From assembly GCF_905196875.1 (NCBI RefSeq), contig NZ_CAJJWO010000026.1, forward strand, positions 1 through 64,000: 64,000 nucleotides of DNA, given 5' to 3'. The notes beneath the pieces are model-generated. The model saw only the letters and a program-made list of their open reading frames with translations. It ran no database searches and had not been told where the DNA came from. The translations under genes and the position numbers were made by a program. Origin of the DNA: an uncultured Parabacteroides sp. (GTDB lineage: Bacteria > Bacteroidota > Bacteroidia > Bacteroidales > Tannerellaceae). Shown one piece after another: positions 1 to 8,317 of the stretch; positions within the stretch are counted from its first letter, which is position 1, and each line of letters opens with the position of its first letter.

Positions 1-403
1 GTATGTCACACTGAAGGACATAACAGTCTTTGGTGTAATTGGCCGAACATTGGGCTATAAACCGTTTCAGGCGGTTCACAGCAAACAATGTGCCTTTACC
101 GACACGGCACGAATAGCTATCCAGTATAAACTCCCTTTCAAATAAAGGGTTGATACGTGCTGCCAGATAATGATGTACCACCCGGTCGCGAAAAGAAGCT
201 GCAAAGACTTCCCGTTTGACAGGTTCGAGTACGACAAATGCATCCGAACGCGAAATCTTGTAGCGCCCTTCTTCTATCTCTTTATATAATGTATAGAGAT
301 TATGCTCCGCATCTATCTCAAACTCCATAGCAGCTGGCGTTCTCCGTTTCGTCTTACGGCATTCGTACCATGCTTCCAGCAAAGATTCAAAATCTATTTT
401 CAT
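1..403 (-). CDS. DGR reverse transcriptase, N-terminal part (cut by window edge)
   Basis: The first 134 residues are visible; the gene runs off the left edge. They match the N-terminal fingers region of diversity-generating retroelement reverse transcriptases: an opening AWYECRKTK, then FEIDAEHNLYTLYKEIEEGRY, then the very characteristic ASFRDRVVHHYLAARINPLF and DSYSCRVGKGT blocks. The catalytic [YF]xDD motif lies outside the window. The family copies a template-repeat RNA with adenine-specific errors into a variable repeat. The start is the ATG at 403, 35 bp downstream of template repeat TR-A, the usual TR-RT spacing. A generic retron or group II intron RT is less likely because of the DRVVHH block and the TR/VR pair beside it. 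No Avd-type accessory gene is visible between the variable gene and the RT. Confidence 0.93.
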   Translation of the reverse strand, partial: MKIDFESLLEAWYECRKTKRRTPAAMEFEIDAEHNLYTLYKEIEEGRYKISRSDAFVVLEPVKREVFAASFRDRVVHHYLAARINPLFEREFILDSYSCRVGKGTLFAVNRLKRFIAQCSANYTKDCYVLQCDI

Positions 404-437
404 TTTATACTCCATTTATTCAAGATTCGCTAACAAG

Positions 438-572
438 TCCCGGACACAGCGAACATAGCGATTGTTGTTCGTGTTGTTGTTATTGAAATTGCCATTGTTG
501 AAGTTCAGTTTGCAGCGGTTATTGCTGTTGCCATTGTAGACCGAACTACTCCAGTAGTAATTGCTGATGAAC
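438..572 (-). other. DGR template repeat TR-A
   Basis: This 135-bp segment aligns without gaps to the 3' end of the adhesin gene (1170-1304). Read on the minus strand, it is rich in AAC/AAT codons. All 18 differences from the variable repeat fall on the 46 adenines of this copy, and none on the 89 other bases. The substitutions change 14 codons, all non-synonymously. The last 23 bases (438-460) are identical in both copies and are GC-richer, as expected of the initiation-of-mutagenic-homing end. This copy is therefore the template that last wrote the variable repeat. Confidence 0.93.
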
Positions 573-671
573 GGTGTAGTTGTCACTTATAACTTACAAA
601 CGGGGCTCCCCGATGTAATTTTAACAGAACTCACATCCTGTGGACAACCGGATTCGTCCGAATCTTTACGC

Positions 672-696
672 TACCATACGCCGTAACGATATGGTA
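672..696 (-). other. Conserved hairpin beside TR-A
   Basis: An inverted repeat TACCATA / TATGGTA (7 bp) with an 11-nt loop lies about 100 bp 5' of TR-A in the transcript sense. It is repeated identically beside TR-B. It may be a structural part of the TR RNA; that role is inferred. Confidence 0.5.
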
Positions 697-783
697 TTCT
701 GAAGTTCAAACTATTTTTATCTGTCATTTACTTCTATTTATCTCTTATTTTCCGGACATTCATTCCCAAAGATTCCAAACAAG

Positions 784-918
784 TCCCGGACACAGCGAAC
801 ATAGTTATTGTTGTTCGTGTTGTTGTTATTGAAATTGCCATTGTTGAAGTTCAGTTTGCAACGGCGATCGCTGTTACCATTGTAGACCGAACTACTCCAG
901 TACCAATTGCTGATGAAC
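784..918 (-). other. Second DGR template repeat TR-B
   Basis: This 135-bp copy differs from TR-A at nine positions but keeps the AAC/AAT-rich centre. Against the visible variable repeat it needs seven changes at non-adenine positions (for example a TGG codon where the VR has TAC, and GGT where it has GGC). It is thus not the template of the visible VR. It could serve another variable gene elsewhere, or be a diverging spare copy. The segment can be read as part of an 80-codon open frame, but its composition and its identity to TR-A argue against a protein. Confidence 0.8.
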
Positions 919-1017
919 GGTGAAGTTGTCGCTCGTAACTTATAAACGGGGCTCCCCGATATAATTTTAACAGAACTCACATCCTGTGGACAACCGGATT
1001 CGTCCGAATCTTTACGC

Positions 1018-1042
1018 TACCATACGCCGTAACGATATGGTA
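1018..1042 (-). other. Conserved hairpin beside TR-B
   Basis: This is the same TACCATA / TATGGTA inverted repeat as at 672-696, at the equivalent place in the second cassette. It has been kept in both copies despite substitutions in nearby sequence. Confidence 0.5.
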
Positions 1043-1111
1043 TTCTGAAGTCCAGACTATTTTCTTATTTCATATACTTACTCCTTTCTGTTTGATTAAT
1101 TTTCAAATTTC

Positions 1112-1129
1112 GACCGCCTTACGGCGGTC
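1112..1129 (-). other. Hairpin with GNRA-type loop downstream of the variable repeat
   Basis: A perfect 7-bp inverted repeat GACCGCC / GGCGGTC encloses a four-base loop that reads GTAA on the coding strand, 33 bp past the stop codon of the adhesin gene. It is not followed by a T-tract on the minus strand, so it is a poor intrinsic terminator. Phage DGRs such as that of BPP-1 have a similar stem with a short GNA/GNRA loop just after the VR that helps target recognition. The same role here is inferred. Confidence 0.6.
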
Positions 1130-1162
1130 TTTCGGTTTTAAATTGTTAAATTGATAAATTGT

Positions 1163-4100
1163 TCAGTTATCCCGGACACAGCGAACATAGCGACTGCCGT
1201 CCGTGCCGCTGTAATTGAAACCGCCACTGGTGAAGTACAGTACGCAGCGGTTATTGCTGCTGCCATTGGAGACCGAACTACTCCAGTAGTAATAGCTGAT
1301 GAACTTAGCGCCGAGTGCTGTTGATGCATCCTCATTATCCGTTGCATCATTATTTGTTCCTTTACACTTTGTCCACATAGCAAACAACTCGATCTGGGTA
1401 GGCAAACGCCAACCAGCACCTTTACCCGTACAATAATTTTTTGCTGCACTATTATTATAGACATAGGTTGAAGAACTTTGAGTACTCTCAACCTCTACTG
1501 TATAAGGTGTACTTATTGTATAAGCAGAAGAATTTCCTTTATAATCACTACCACCTCCCGTTACATTTCCATTATCATAATTAAAAGGAGGATAAGCTGT
1601 GTTAGAATTCCATGCCTTATAAGCATCCGCTATAGCCTGATCAATCGTCACAGTATTTGTCAACCCAGCTTTCTGCTTTACCTTCACCTCCTTTGAATGA
1701 TTACCTCCAGTGACTGCAATAGTAAATGTAACCTCACGGGCACCACCGGTATTCGCTGTAGAAGAGAATGTCACTGTTTGAGCACCGCCATTAGCCGTTT
1801 CCGAAGTGGTACCGGGAGTTATTCCATTTGTTTGCACAGACGGAGTTACCGTCCACGGCAAACCATCCGTACCGGTAACCTTTACAGAACCCGAAGTTTC
1901 AATATTCTCCAACTCAATCTCCGTTTTGTCAACAGTAAACGTTGAACCCGACTGTTTGATTTCAACATTCTTAGTTATATTCCCGGCTTTAACAGATATA
2001 TTGGCAGCTGCACGTTCGGTACTATTCAAATTGACGGCGTTTGTTTTATACCCAAAAGTCTGATCTGCTCCGTTCGTTGTTCCTGATGTTGTTCCTGTTA
2101 ACGTCAACCAGTCAGGCTTAGTGACAGAAAAAGACAAACCCGAAGTTCCTTTAAAAGTGAATGTCCCTTCGTCACCTTTTGTGGCTGCCAATGTGATTTT
2201 ACTACCGGAAGCCGTTAAGGAAGAAGCCTCCTGAGTAACAGCAATCGTTTTAGTCAACCCCGCATCCGTACCATTGACGGCATTACCGACTTTTACGGTA
2301 ATCGTTCCCTGACGAGTGGATGCATCAGGATTGACGACAGCATTATAAGTGATAGTCTGAGCAGCATCGGTCGTATTGTTCGTTCCGCTAGTTGTACCTG
2401 TTAAAGACAACCAATTACCGGTAGAAGCAACACCCACATTCCAGGACAGACCCGCAGTGGCGGTAAAAGTGGAAGTGTTACCCGTAGAAGCTATTGCTGC
2501 TACTGTCTTGGTGGCAGCATCTGCATTCAAGGTTGCACCCGACTGGTTCAGAACGATACTTCCTGTCGGACCGACAGAGGCATCACCCGCACGGACGGTG
2601 ACCGTGCCGCTACGGGGAGAAGAAGAGGGATTTACGGTTGCCGTATAGTTGATCGTCTGAGGCCCTCCAGTGGTAGGTGTTCCCGAGCCGCCGGAATTTA
2701 AAGTGATCCAGCTGCCCGACGTTACACTCGATGCCCAAGCTAATCCTGCGGTGGCCGTAAACGAAGCATCACCGGTCGCTCCCTTGGCAGCTATACTGTT
2801 AATAGTCGAACCGTTAACGGTCGAACCTGCCTGACTAACAGCTATCTCCTGCTTCAACCCTGTGTAAGTGGCATCACCCACAGAAGCACCCGCTTTCACT
2901 ATGATTTTTCCGCTACGTGCCTGTGCCGAAGGATTAGCAGCCGTTGTTTTTACTTTAAGTATCTGTGCACCAGCTGGTGCCTCACTTCCGGAAGTTCCCG
3001 GATTTGTTGTCGACCAACCCAGCCAGCCGTCACCATCGCTCAAAGCGGCAAGCCACTGCAAACCCTCGGTAGCAGTAAAAGAAGATTCACCCTCCGAATT
3101 CTTTGTGGCAGTTAACGAAACAGCATTTCCTTTCGTCAGGGTCGAACCGCTTTGAGTGATCGTTATCTCCTGATTAACTCCATTCACTTCGATATTAAAC
3201 GAAACAGATCGCTTTTCTGCTTTCGGATTAGCAGATACAGCCTTAAATACTACATTAGCAGGTCCCTGATGCGTGATGGTTGCCCCCGTAGGGATATCTT
3301 TCCCATCCAGTACGGCGGATAACCACTCAGGCATATTAAACTCCCACGGCTGACCTGGACGGGCGGTTATCTGTATATCCTTTTCACCGCCTTTATTTGC
3401 CGGCATTTCACTCGGATCGACCTCAATAGGAGGTATTTCGCCAACGGTGATACGTTCGTCAGAAGCATCTATACCTACCAATGTGACCGTCATCGTATAA
3501 TGAGAATTGCGGATGATATCGTAATTGTTCATGTTGCTACCCGGGTAAAAAGTGAAACTTACATCCTTATAAGTGACACCTCCCTGTACGGCATCGCCGG
3601 ACAACACGATACAAGTCGCATTCGTAACGCCTTTTCCGGTCTTCTTTTTCTCCGAATCGACTGCATTTTCTCCGCTAACGGTACCCGCCATATTCTCCGG
3701 TAGGTACCAGTAGACCGTAGCACCTGCATTATTGGCCGTACCTGTATAGTTACTATAAGTAACACCTGTCGTCAATTGTCCTGTCGGTGCCTCCACCTGC
3801 GATACGGATGGAGCATTCTTCAAAATGACCGATGTAGGTGTAAACGCAAAATCATTCCCCATCGAATAAGTAAACGTAATCCTGGCGAGGAGGCGTTTCA
3901 GGTTCACAGTAACCTCTTTCACTCCACCTTCCTGTACAATTCCTTCCCAGGTTCCTGTCATCTTACATAAGTTATCTTCAGGCAAGCCCTCACCAGTGGA
4001 TTTATGTGTCAATGTCCGCTCTTTCAACGCCTTTTCGGTAGCCACTTCTCCCAGATCGCCGGCATTCGCTACAAACCACACACGACTTTTAGCTCCGCTC

Positions 4101-4549
4101 TGGCTCTGCTTCAACTTCACATTCACCGTATTATCAGCCATCGAGGAGATATACTGGCTAAACAGCCGGGTTCCGGATGTAGCATCGTACTGTCCGACCC
4201 ACAAACTGGCAATCTTATTTTCCTGTATCTCCGACAACGGAGCGGCAGCCCGTGTCCGCACCGTATCGCTTACAGCCGCTACCAACGTGTCGGCATCTAT
4301 CGTACCCTCAGACCTACATGTTATACTCCGTGTCACGGGTGTCTGGTTAGCCAGCACATGCAGGTTAAAACCCGCTTCCACATCTTTCAGGGCATGCGGT
4401 GGGATCACATCTTCTTCCACTTCGGACTGTGTGCAGCCACCCGCCACCAGTAAGATCAGATACACAAACAACCATCCCAGCAATAAGCCGATGCGCAATC
4501 TTCCGATCCTCGTCAAAGGCCTCCATCCTGTTTCACTTCCTCGTTTCAT
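1163..4549 (-). CDS. DGR-diversified adhesin lipoprotein: fimbrillin-like, BACON repeats, C-type-lectin-like end
   Basis: The product is 1128 residues. It has a hydrophobic signal with lipobox Cys39, then a fimbrillin-like region (about 45-385) with a VTRSI processing-like site and a KRLLARITFTY strand motif. About six BACON-like immunoglobulin repeats of 90-105 residues follow, each ending in a strand such as ITITQSG or IAVSQAG. The C-terminal 166 residues form a lectin-fold/DUF1566-like domain with GWRLPTQIELFAMW, YYWSSS and RYVRCVRD, and contain the DGR variable repeat. The ATG at 4549 is chosen because the longer frame overlaps the upstream gene and lacks a signal at its start; it lies 13 bp after that gene. 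As last gene of a fimbrillin operon it is probably a tip or surface ligand-binding subunit. The role is inferred; the domain layout is visible. Confidence 0.9.
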   Translation of the reverse strand: MKRGSETGWRPLTRIGRLRIGLLLGWLFVYLILLVAGGCTQSEVEEDVIPPHALKDVEAGFNLHVLANQTPVTRSITCRSEGTIDADTLVAAVSDTVRTRAAAPLSEIQENKIASLWVGQYDATSGTRLFSQYISSMADNTVNVKLKQSQSGAKSRVWFVANAGDLGEVATEKALKERTLTHKSTGEGLPEDNLCKMTGTWEGIVQEGGVKEVTVNLKRLLARITFTYSMGNDFAFTPTSVILKNAPSVSQVEAPTGQLTTGVTYSNYTGTANNAGATVYWYLPENMAGTVSGENAVDSEKKKTGKGVTNATCIVLSGDAVQGGVTYKDVSFTFYPGSNMNNYDIIRNSHYTMTVTLVGIDASDERITVGEIPPIEVDPSEMPANKGGEKDIQITARPGQPWEFNMPEWLSAVLDGKDIPTGATITHQGPANVVFKAVSANPKAEKRSVSFNIEVNGVNQEITITQSGSTLTKGNAVSLTATKNSEGESSFTATEGLQWLAALSDGDGWLGWSTTNPGTSGSEAPAGAQILKVKTTAANPSAQARSGKIIVKAGASVGDATYTGLKQEIAVSQAGSTVNGSTINSIAAKGATGDASFTATAGLAWASSVTSGSWITLNSGGSGTPTTGGPQTINYTATVNPSSSPRSGTVTVRAGDASVGPTGSIVLNQSGATLNADAATKTVAAIASTGNTSTFTATAGLSWNVGVASTGNWLSLTGTTSGTNNTTDAAQTITYNAVVNPDASTRQGTITVKVGNAVNGTDAGLTKTIAVTQEASSLTASGSKITLAATKGDEGTFTFKGTSGLSFSVTKPDWLTLTGTTSGTTNGADQTFGYKTNAVNLNSTERAAANISVKAGNITKNVEIKQSGSTFTVDKTEIELENIETSGSVKVTGTDGLPWTVTPSVQTNGITPGTTSETANGGAQTVTFSSTANTGGAREVTFTIAVTGGNHSKEVKVKQKAGLTNTVTIDQAIADAYKAWNSNTAYPPFNYDNGNVTGGGSDYKGNSSAYTISTPYTVEVESTQSSSTYVYNNSAAKNYCTGKGAGWRLPTQIELFAMWTKCKGTNNDATDNEDASTALGAKFISYYYWSSSVSNGSSNNRCVLYFTSGGFNYSGTDGSRYVRCVRDN
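1170..1304 (-). other. DGR variable repeat (VR)
   Basis: These are the last 135 bp of coding sequence of the adhesin gene, ending just before its stop codon. They encode residues about 1083-1126, including the WSSS turn and the RYVRCVRD end typical of lectin-fold variable proteins. Compared with TR-A, 14 residues are changed. Most template Asn codons have become Ser, Gly, Tyr, Thr or Asp, as expected when AAC/AAT codons are mutated at the adenines. The 23 bp at 1170-1192 match TR-A exactly. Confidence 0.94.
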
Positions 4550-4562
4550 TGTATTTCGTTTT

Positions 4563-5717
4563 TTAATTTCCTCCAATTTCCCCGTTTCCGCTCCAGGGTA
4601 TTTCAGTCCATTTGGCAACAACTATCGTAGTGCCGATCCCCTCATTCACATCCGGATCGGGATAAGGCTCGTCGGGGCCTCCGACGTTATCATCTTTAAA
4701 TGCGATTGCATTCCAGTCGAGCACCTTCATCAGCAAGCTGCTTTCGTTGTTCTTCACTTCCAGCGTAAAAACATACCGCTTACCTTCGTCGAAAGAAATA
4801 TTCTTATCGATCGTCGCTTTCAGGGTAGCCGTTTCATTGTCTCTTACCACTGTTATCTCTACATCGAAAGGCAGGTTGTTCTTGGGAATAAGGATTCCCT
4901 TTGTCTTGTTCAATCCGATATTTTCGGAGTCCGACTCCACCGGTTCGAATTCTTCGGCTGCAAATACGATCCGGGCCTCTTCCTCTTCACTCCCCCCGGT
5001 GGGCGGTATTCCGGTATCTTCGCCGGCTATCAGAGAGGCCCCCGAAGAAGATATCTTTTTCAGTTCCAGCTTTGTGCCGTACAATGTTTCGAAAGGCAGC
5101 GCGTTGTCGGGCGAAGGAGCCACATTAAACACCACCAACGCACATTTACGCCGGAAAGTGCCGAGTGTCACCACACGCGATTCTTTAGCAACCGCAACAC
5201 CGCGGGCAAAAGCATCCATCACATCTTCCTTATGGGGGATACCGGTTATCTTATAATTATTATCGGCACCCTTCAATAGCTTCCGCGCCGGCGATACCGC
5301 ATAAAAATCGTATACGCCCCCTCTCACCTGCAAGCCTTTGGCTTCTCCTTCCACTACCTTTCCGGCATCGTCCACCCGGCAGGGAGTCAACGCACCGTCA
5401 TCGCCTATCCGATAAGTAGCCTCAAACGAAGGTTCATCCGTAGCAAAAGAAGCAGGTTGTTGCTTATCCCCGACGTTCCCGGTGAAATAAGCGCCGATCC
5501 GTACGGTTGTTCCTACAGGTAACGGCGTAGGTGTCGTCACCATTTCATCGGCACGGGTCAGTACCGCAGGCACTCCCAGGTCAGGCTTGCCGAAGCTAAG
5601 CATCACCAGCTGTGCCTCCTCCGGTACGATCTCTTCCACCGGTCCTGCCGTACACCCTACCAGCAAACTGCCGGCCAGTAACCCATACAGATATAGTTGT
5701 ATTCGACTCCGTTTCAT
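4563..5717 (-). CDS. Fimbrillin-like lipoprotein
   Basis: A 384-residue lipoprotein with lipobox Cys22 (SLLVGC). An LTRAD site follows about 30 residues later, resembling the arginine processing site of FimA-clan subunits. A central FRRKCALVVFNV stretch corresponds to the conserved core strand of Mfa-like proteins. The C-terminus carries KRYVFTLEVK and a VLDWNAI segment before a proline/aspartate-rich tail. It lies 13 bp upstream of the adhesin gene and is probably its nearest assembly partner. The family (Mfa_like_1 type) is recognised from motifs and context; the individual role is unknown. Confidence 0.75.
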   Translation of the reverse strand: MKRSRIQLYLYGLLAGSLLVGCTAGPVEEIVPEEAQLVMLSFGKPDLGVPAVLTRADEMVTTPTPLPVGTTVRIGAYFTGNVGDKQQPASFATDEPSFEATYRIGDDGALTPCRVDDAGKVVEGEAKGLQVRGGVYDFYAVSPARKLLKGADNNYKITGIPHKEDVMDAFARGVAVAKESRVVTLGTFRRKCALVVFNVAPSPDNALPFETLYGTKLELKKISSSGASLIAGEDTGIPPTGGSEEEEARIVFAAEEFEPVESDSENIGLNKTKGILIPKNNLPFDVEITVVRDNETATLKATIDKNISFDEGKRYVFTLEVKNNESSLLMKVLDWNAIAFKDDNVGGPDEPYPDPDVNEGIGTTIVVAKWTEIPWSGNGEIGGN

Positions 5718-5802
5718 CTCAGTTCATTTTAATCTTTACTTGTCACATTCTTCTTTGTGAACGGGAGGGGTATCGCTCCCCGCCCGCCCTGTTTGTTGCA
5801 GC

Positions 5803-6924
5803 CTATTCTACCGGAATGTCGGTCGAACCACCGTCGTTCCAGCCGGATACTTCCATATTCGCTATAACGATTCCTTGCGGAAGCATACGGATATTATAGA
5901 TATAATTATTCCCTTTCACCCAATCGGCTGTGAATGTGCCGGGATCAGCACTCCCTTCTGGCGGAGACATCGTGAACACGCGACCGTCGTCGAGTGTCAG
6001 CTCCAATGTAACGGATACACCCGTCACCGGGATCACCAGCCCGAAGGCCTGTACCGGCACCTGCGCAGATTCGTTCACACCGGTTCCGACAGCACGCATA
6101 TCGCCATCGGCAGTAAAGGTCAGCTGGCTTACCGGTGTCAGCGTACCGCTCAACTCCCCTGTCAACAGGTTCAGCTTGGCAGAAGTCGACTTTTTAAAAC
6201 CGTCACTGCTTTTCAATACCACCTTAGCCACATGGAAACCATCGAATGCTGTTCCCCCGTCAGCTTCCAGAATACGGAAACTCACCTTCGTCAGCGCATG
6301 CCGCATGGTTAAGGAAACCTCCGGATGCCAGCGGTCCACCTGATCGGATGCCGTGCAATAGAGATAATCATCCTGATCGGTATTCCACAGTACATCGGTA
6401 GCAGCATCCACCGCACCACCGCCGTCATTGAATACGAAATTCTGCTTTTCCGAGACTTTCACACTGCTCATTACCGGCACTTTCGGAGTGCCTGAGAGCG
6501 AGACGCTTTTATCGGCAGGCGAATAAGCATATACCGTTCCCTTTTCAGAGTACAGGTAGAGCGCCTCTTCGCCTTCCGCCAGTTCCCAGGCAGGCGTAAC
6601 GGTATTGTAGGTGAACATCTGTGTGTTATTGCCGCTGGCATAAACGCTCACCGAACCGCTGCTGCTCTGCTTCGTGACACAAAGTCCTACCTGCGTCAGC
6701 GGATTCGGATTGGTGTCACTCCTCACGGGACCTCCGGTCACCAGGCTTCTCGTTTCTATCTCCACCGATAAGCCCAGGTTCTTAACCGACAGAGGGACAC
6801 CTTTGTCTTTCCCGCCGTCTCCTCCATCGCCACCGGCTACCTGCAAAACGATATCAGCCTGTGTACAGGCAGTACACAAAAACAGGAAGAGCGCTAGCGG
6901 AAATGTATATAGATTCTGTTTCAT
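5803..6924 (-). CDS. Fimbrillin-like lipoprotein
   Basis: A 373-residue lipoprotein with lipobox Cys20 (FLCTAC), a glycine/aspartate-rich linker, and an ETRSL site. The core motif MRHALTKVSFRI matches the F/M-x-H-A/L-L-T-x-x-x-F pattern seen in most genes of this operon. The end reads ADWVKGNNYIYNIRM then VSGWNDGGSTDIPVE, the usual C-terminal strands of Mfa-like fimbrillins. Such proteins are exported to the surface, trimmed and polymerised by strand exchange in Porphyromonas. The gap to the next gene is 85 bp, the largest in the operon, with no terminator seen. Confidence 0.8.
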   Translation of the reverse strand: MKQNLYTFPLALFLFLCTACTQADIVLQVAGGDGGDGGKDKGVPLSVKNLGLSVEIETRSLVTGGPVRSDTNPNPLTQVGLCVTKQSSSGSVSVYASGNNTQMFTYNTVTPAWELAEGEEALYLYSEKGTVYAYSPADKSVSLSGTPKVPVMSSVKVSEKQNFVFNDGGGAVDAATDVLWNTDQDDYLYCTASDQVDRWHPEVSLTMRHALTKVSFRILEADGGTAFDGFHVAKVVLKSSDGFKKSTSAKLNLLTGELSGTLTPVSQLTFTADGDMRAVGTGVNESAQVPVQAFGLVIPVTGVSVTLELTLDDGRVFTMSPPEGSADPGTFTADWVKGNNYIYNIRMLPQGIVIANMEVSGWNDGGSTDIPVE

Positions 6925-6947
6925 GGGCTTTGTTTTAATGGAAATGA

Positions 6948-8270
6948 TTACAGCGGGATTTCGTCCTGTTCGTTATCGACCCATGCTTCTACGGTAACAT
7001 CCATTATCGTCAGCTTATTACGGCCGGCAGAAAGCGTATAGATGTAATTGTTGTTGGCAGCCCATTCATTGGCCGTCAGGGTTACCGGATATTCGACAGG
7101 AGTGTTACTACCCTCCTGCAGAGTGATTACCACGTCGATCTCTCCCTCATTGAAAGTGGTAGGATACACAATAGCACTGACCGTTTTGGATACCGATTTA
7201 CCGTTTACAGAGCTGGTGCTGGTACCTGTCGATTTGAAAGCATGTTCACCTTCAGTTCCCGTTGTCGGATCCACCTGTCTCATCAGGATATAGTTCGTTA
7301 TCGTACGAGCCATTCCGGTTGTCGTAGACGGGCCGGCAATCGTACCGTCAACCAAAGACATGGTTCCGGCTCCTACCTTGAAAGGATTTGCTCCGGAAGT
7401 TGTATTGTTTTTTATCTCGAACTTAGTAAATTTCACGTCATTAGTACTCAGGTTACCGCCATCGTACACCCGGAAAGACACCATAGACATGGCATGGTGC
7501 ATATCGAGATTGATCTTATAACCAGGATTGTCCGCATTCTTATTATCCGGTTCGGCATCCGGAGTGACCGGTGTTTGTCCGTCCGCACGTCCGTTGTTCA
7601 CATAACGTCCTTCTGTTCCTGCAAAATAAAGGTAATCCTTTTCTGTTGCCATCGCCAGGTTTATCAGATCCCCCTTGGCAGTCGTAGCCCAACTACCGGC
7701 GTTCCAATACTTCTTCGCATTGTTTTTCGTAGCATCTATTTCACCGGTAGTCAATACCGTTACCGGGATTTTCAGGTCAGATTCCTGAGTTATAGAAGAA
7801 AGAGTGGTCGCAAGATCTGCATTATAAGGATAATAGGCATATACTTTACCGACTGTTTTACTCAGATAATAAGGAACTTCTTTCGTATCGGCGAAAGTAC
7901 CGGCTTTTGTTTTGACAGAAATCCAATTAGCTCCCTTTTCATCTCCCAGATACCATACATGATGGCCCGTATACTCTGTTCCGTCGGGCGTGTACCAACC
8001 GGTAGCACCGCTGTTCGTGACCAACACACCCAACCCCGGTGCATTATCGCTGCTTGAGAAATTGGCCTTATCATACGTGATCGCTTCACCGCTCACGACA
8101 GATTTGGTAGCCGCTTTGGTTCCGGCATCCACTTTCAGATTCGGGGTGATCCCCAACGCTACCTGGCCGTCGTTGCCGGGTCCGGTAATAATTTCCGTTT
8201 CCTCATTCGAGCAACTGACTGCTGTCAGCAGGGCAACTGCCATAGCGCCCATTGTCATTGTCTTTTTCAT
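6948..8270 (-). CDS. Fimbrillin family lipoprotein, largest simple subunit
   Basis: At 440 residues this is the longest ordinary fimbrillin of the locus. It has lipobox Cys20 (TAVSC) followed by SNEETE. The core motif is MHHAMSMVSFRV, and the C-terminus has ANEWAANNNYIYTLSAGRN then VTVEAWVDNEQDEIPL, a clear Mfa-like ending. Its size and its closeness to the fimbrillin consensus make it a candidate major shaft subunit, but the sequence does not prove this. It lies 23 bp upstream of the next operon gene. Confidence 0.82.
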   Translation of the reverse strand: MKKTMTMGAMAVALLTAVSCSNEETEIITGPGNDGQVALGITPNLKVDAGTKAATKSVVSGEAITYDKANFSSSDNAPGLGVLVTNSGATGWYTPDGTEYTGHHVWYLGDEKGANWISVKTKAGTFADTKEVPYYLSKTVGKVYAYYPYNADLATTLSSITQESDLKIPVTVLTTGEIDATKNNAKKYWNAGSWATTAKGDLINLAMATEKDYLYFAGTEGRYVNNGRADGQTPVTPDAEPDNKNADNPGYKINLDMHHAMSMVSFRVYDGGNLSTNDVKFTKFEIKNNTTSGANPFKVGAGTMSLVDGTIAGPSTTTGMARTITNYILMRQVDPTTGTEGEHAFKSTGTSTSSVNGKSVSKTVSAIVYPTTFNEGEIDVVITLQEGSNTPVEYPVTLTANEWAANNNYIYTLSAGRNKLTIMDVTVEAWVDNEQDEIPL

Positions 8271-8317
8271 TTTCGTTCGTTTTTAATATAAATACTAGTT
8301 ATAACTTATTCTATTAC

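Larger units (their letters stand above)
432..1063 (-). repeat. Tandem duplication of template-repeat cassette
   Basis: Two copies of an about 286-bp unit lie at 432-717 and 778-1063, offset by exactly 346 bp. Each unit contains a 135-bp template repeat followed, upstream in the transcription sense, by about 130 bp of nearly identical flank. That flank holds a small CGGGG/CCCCG palindrome (601-612 and 947-958) and a TACCATA/TATGGTA hairpin. No Bacteroidetes -7 box reading leftward was found in 404-1162, so the cassettes may be transcribed by read-through from the adhesin gene. No protein is proposed here. Confidence 0.85.

Noticed and set aside
738..980. An 80-codon open frame covering TR-B, ending like the adhesin C-terminus
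   Set aside because: It lies wholly in the duplicated template cassette, lacks a signal or promoter, and its Asn-rich middle is the template pattern. It is a non-coding template repeat.
1112..1129. Intrinsic terminator of the adhesin gene
   Set aside because: There is no T-tract after the stem on the minus strand; position and loop fit a DGR target hairpin better.
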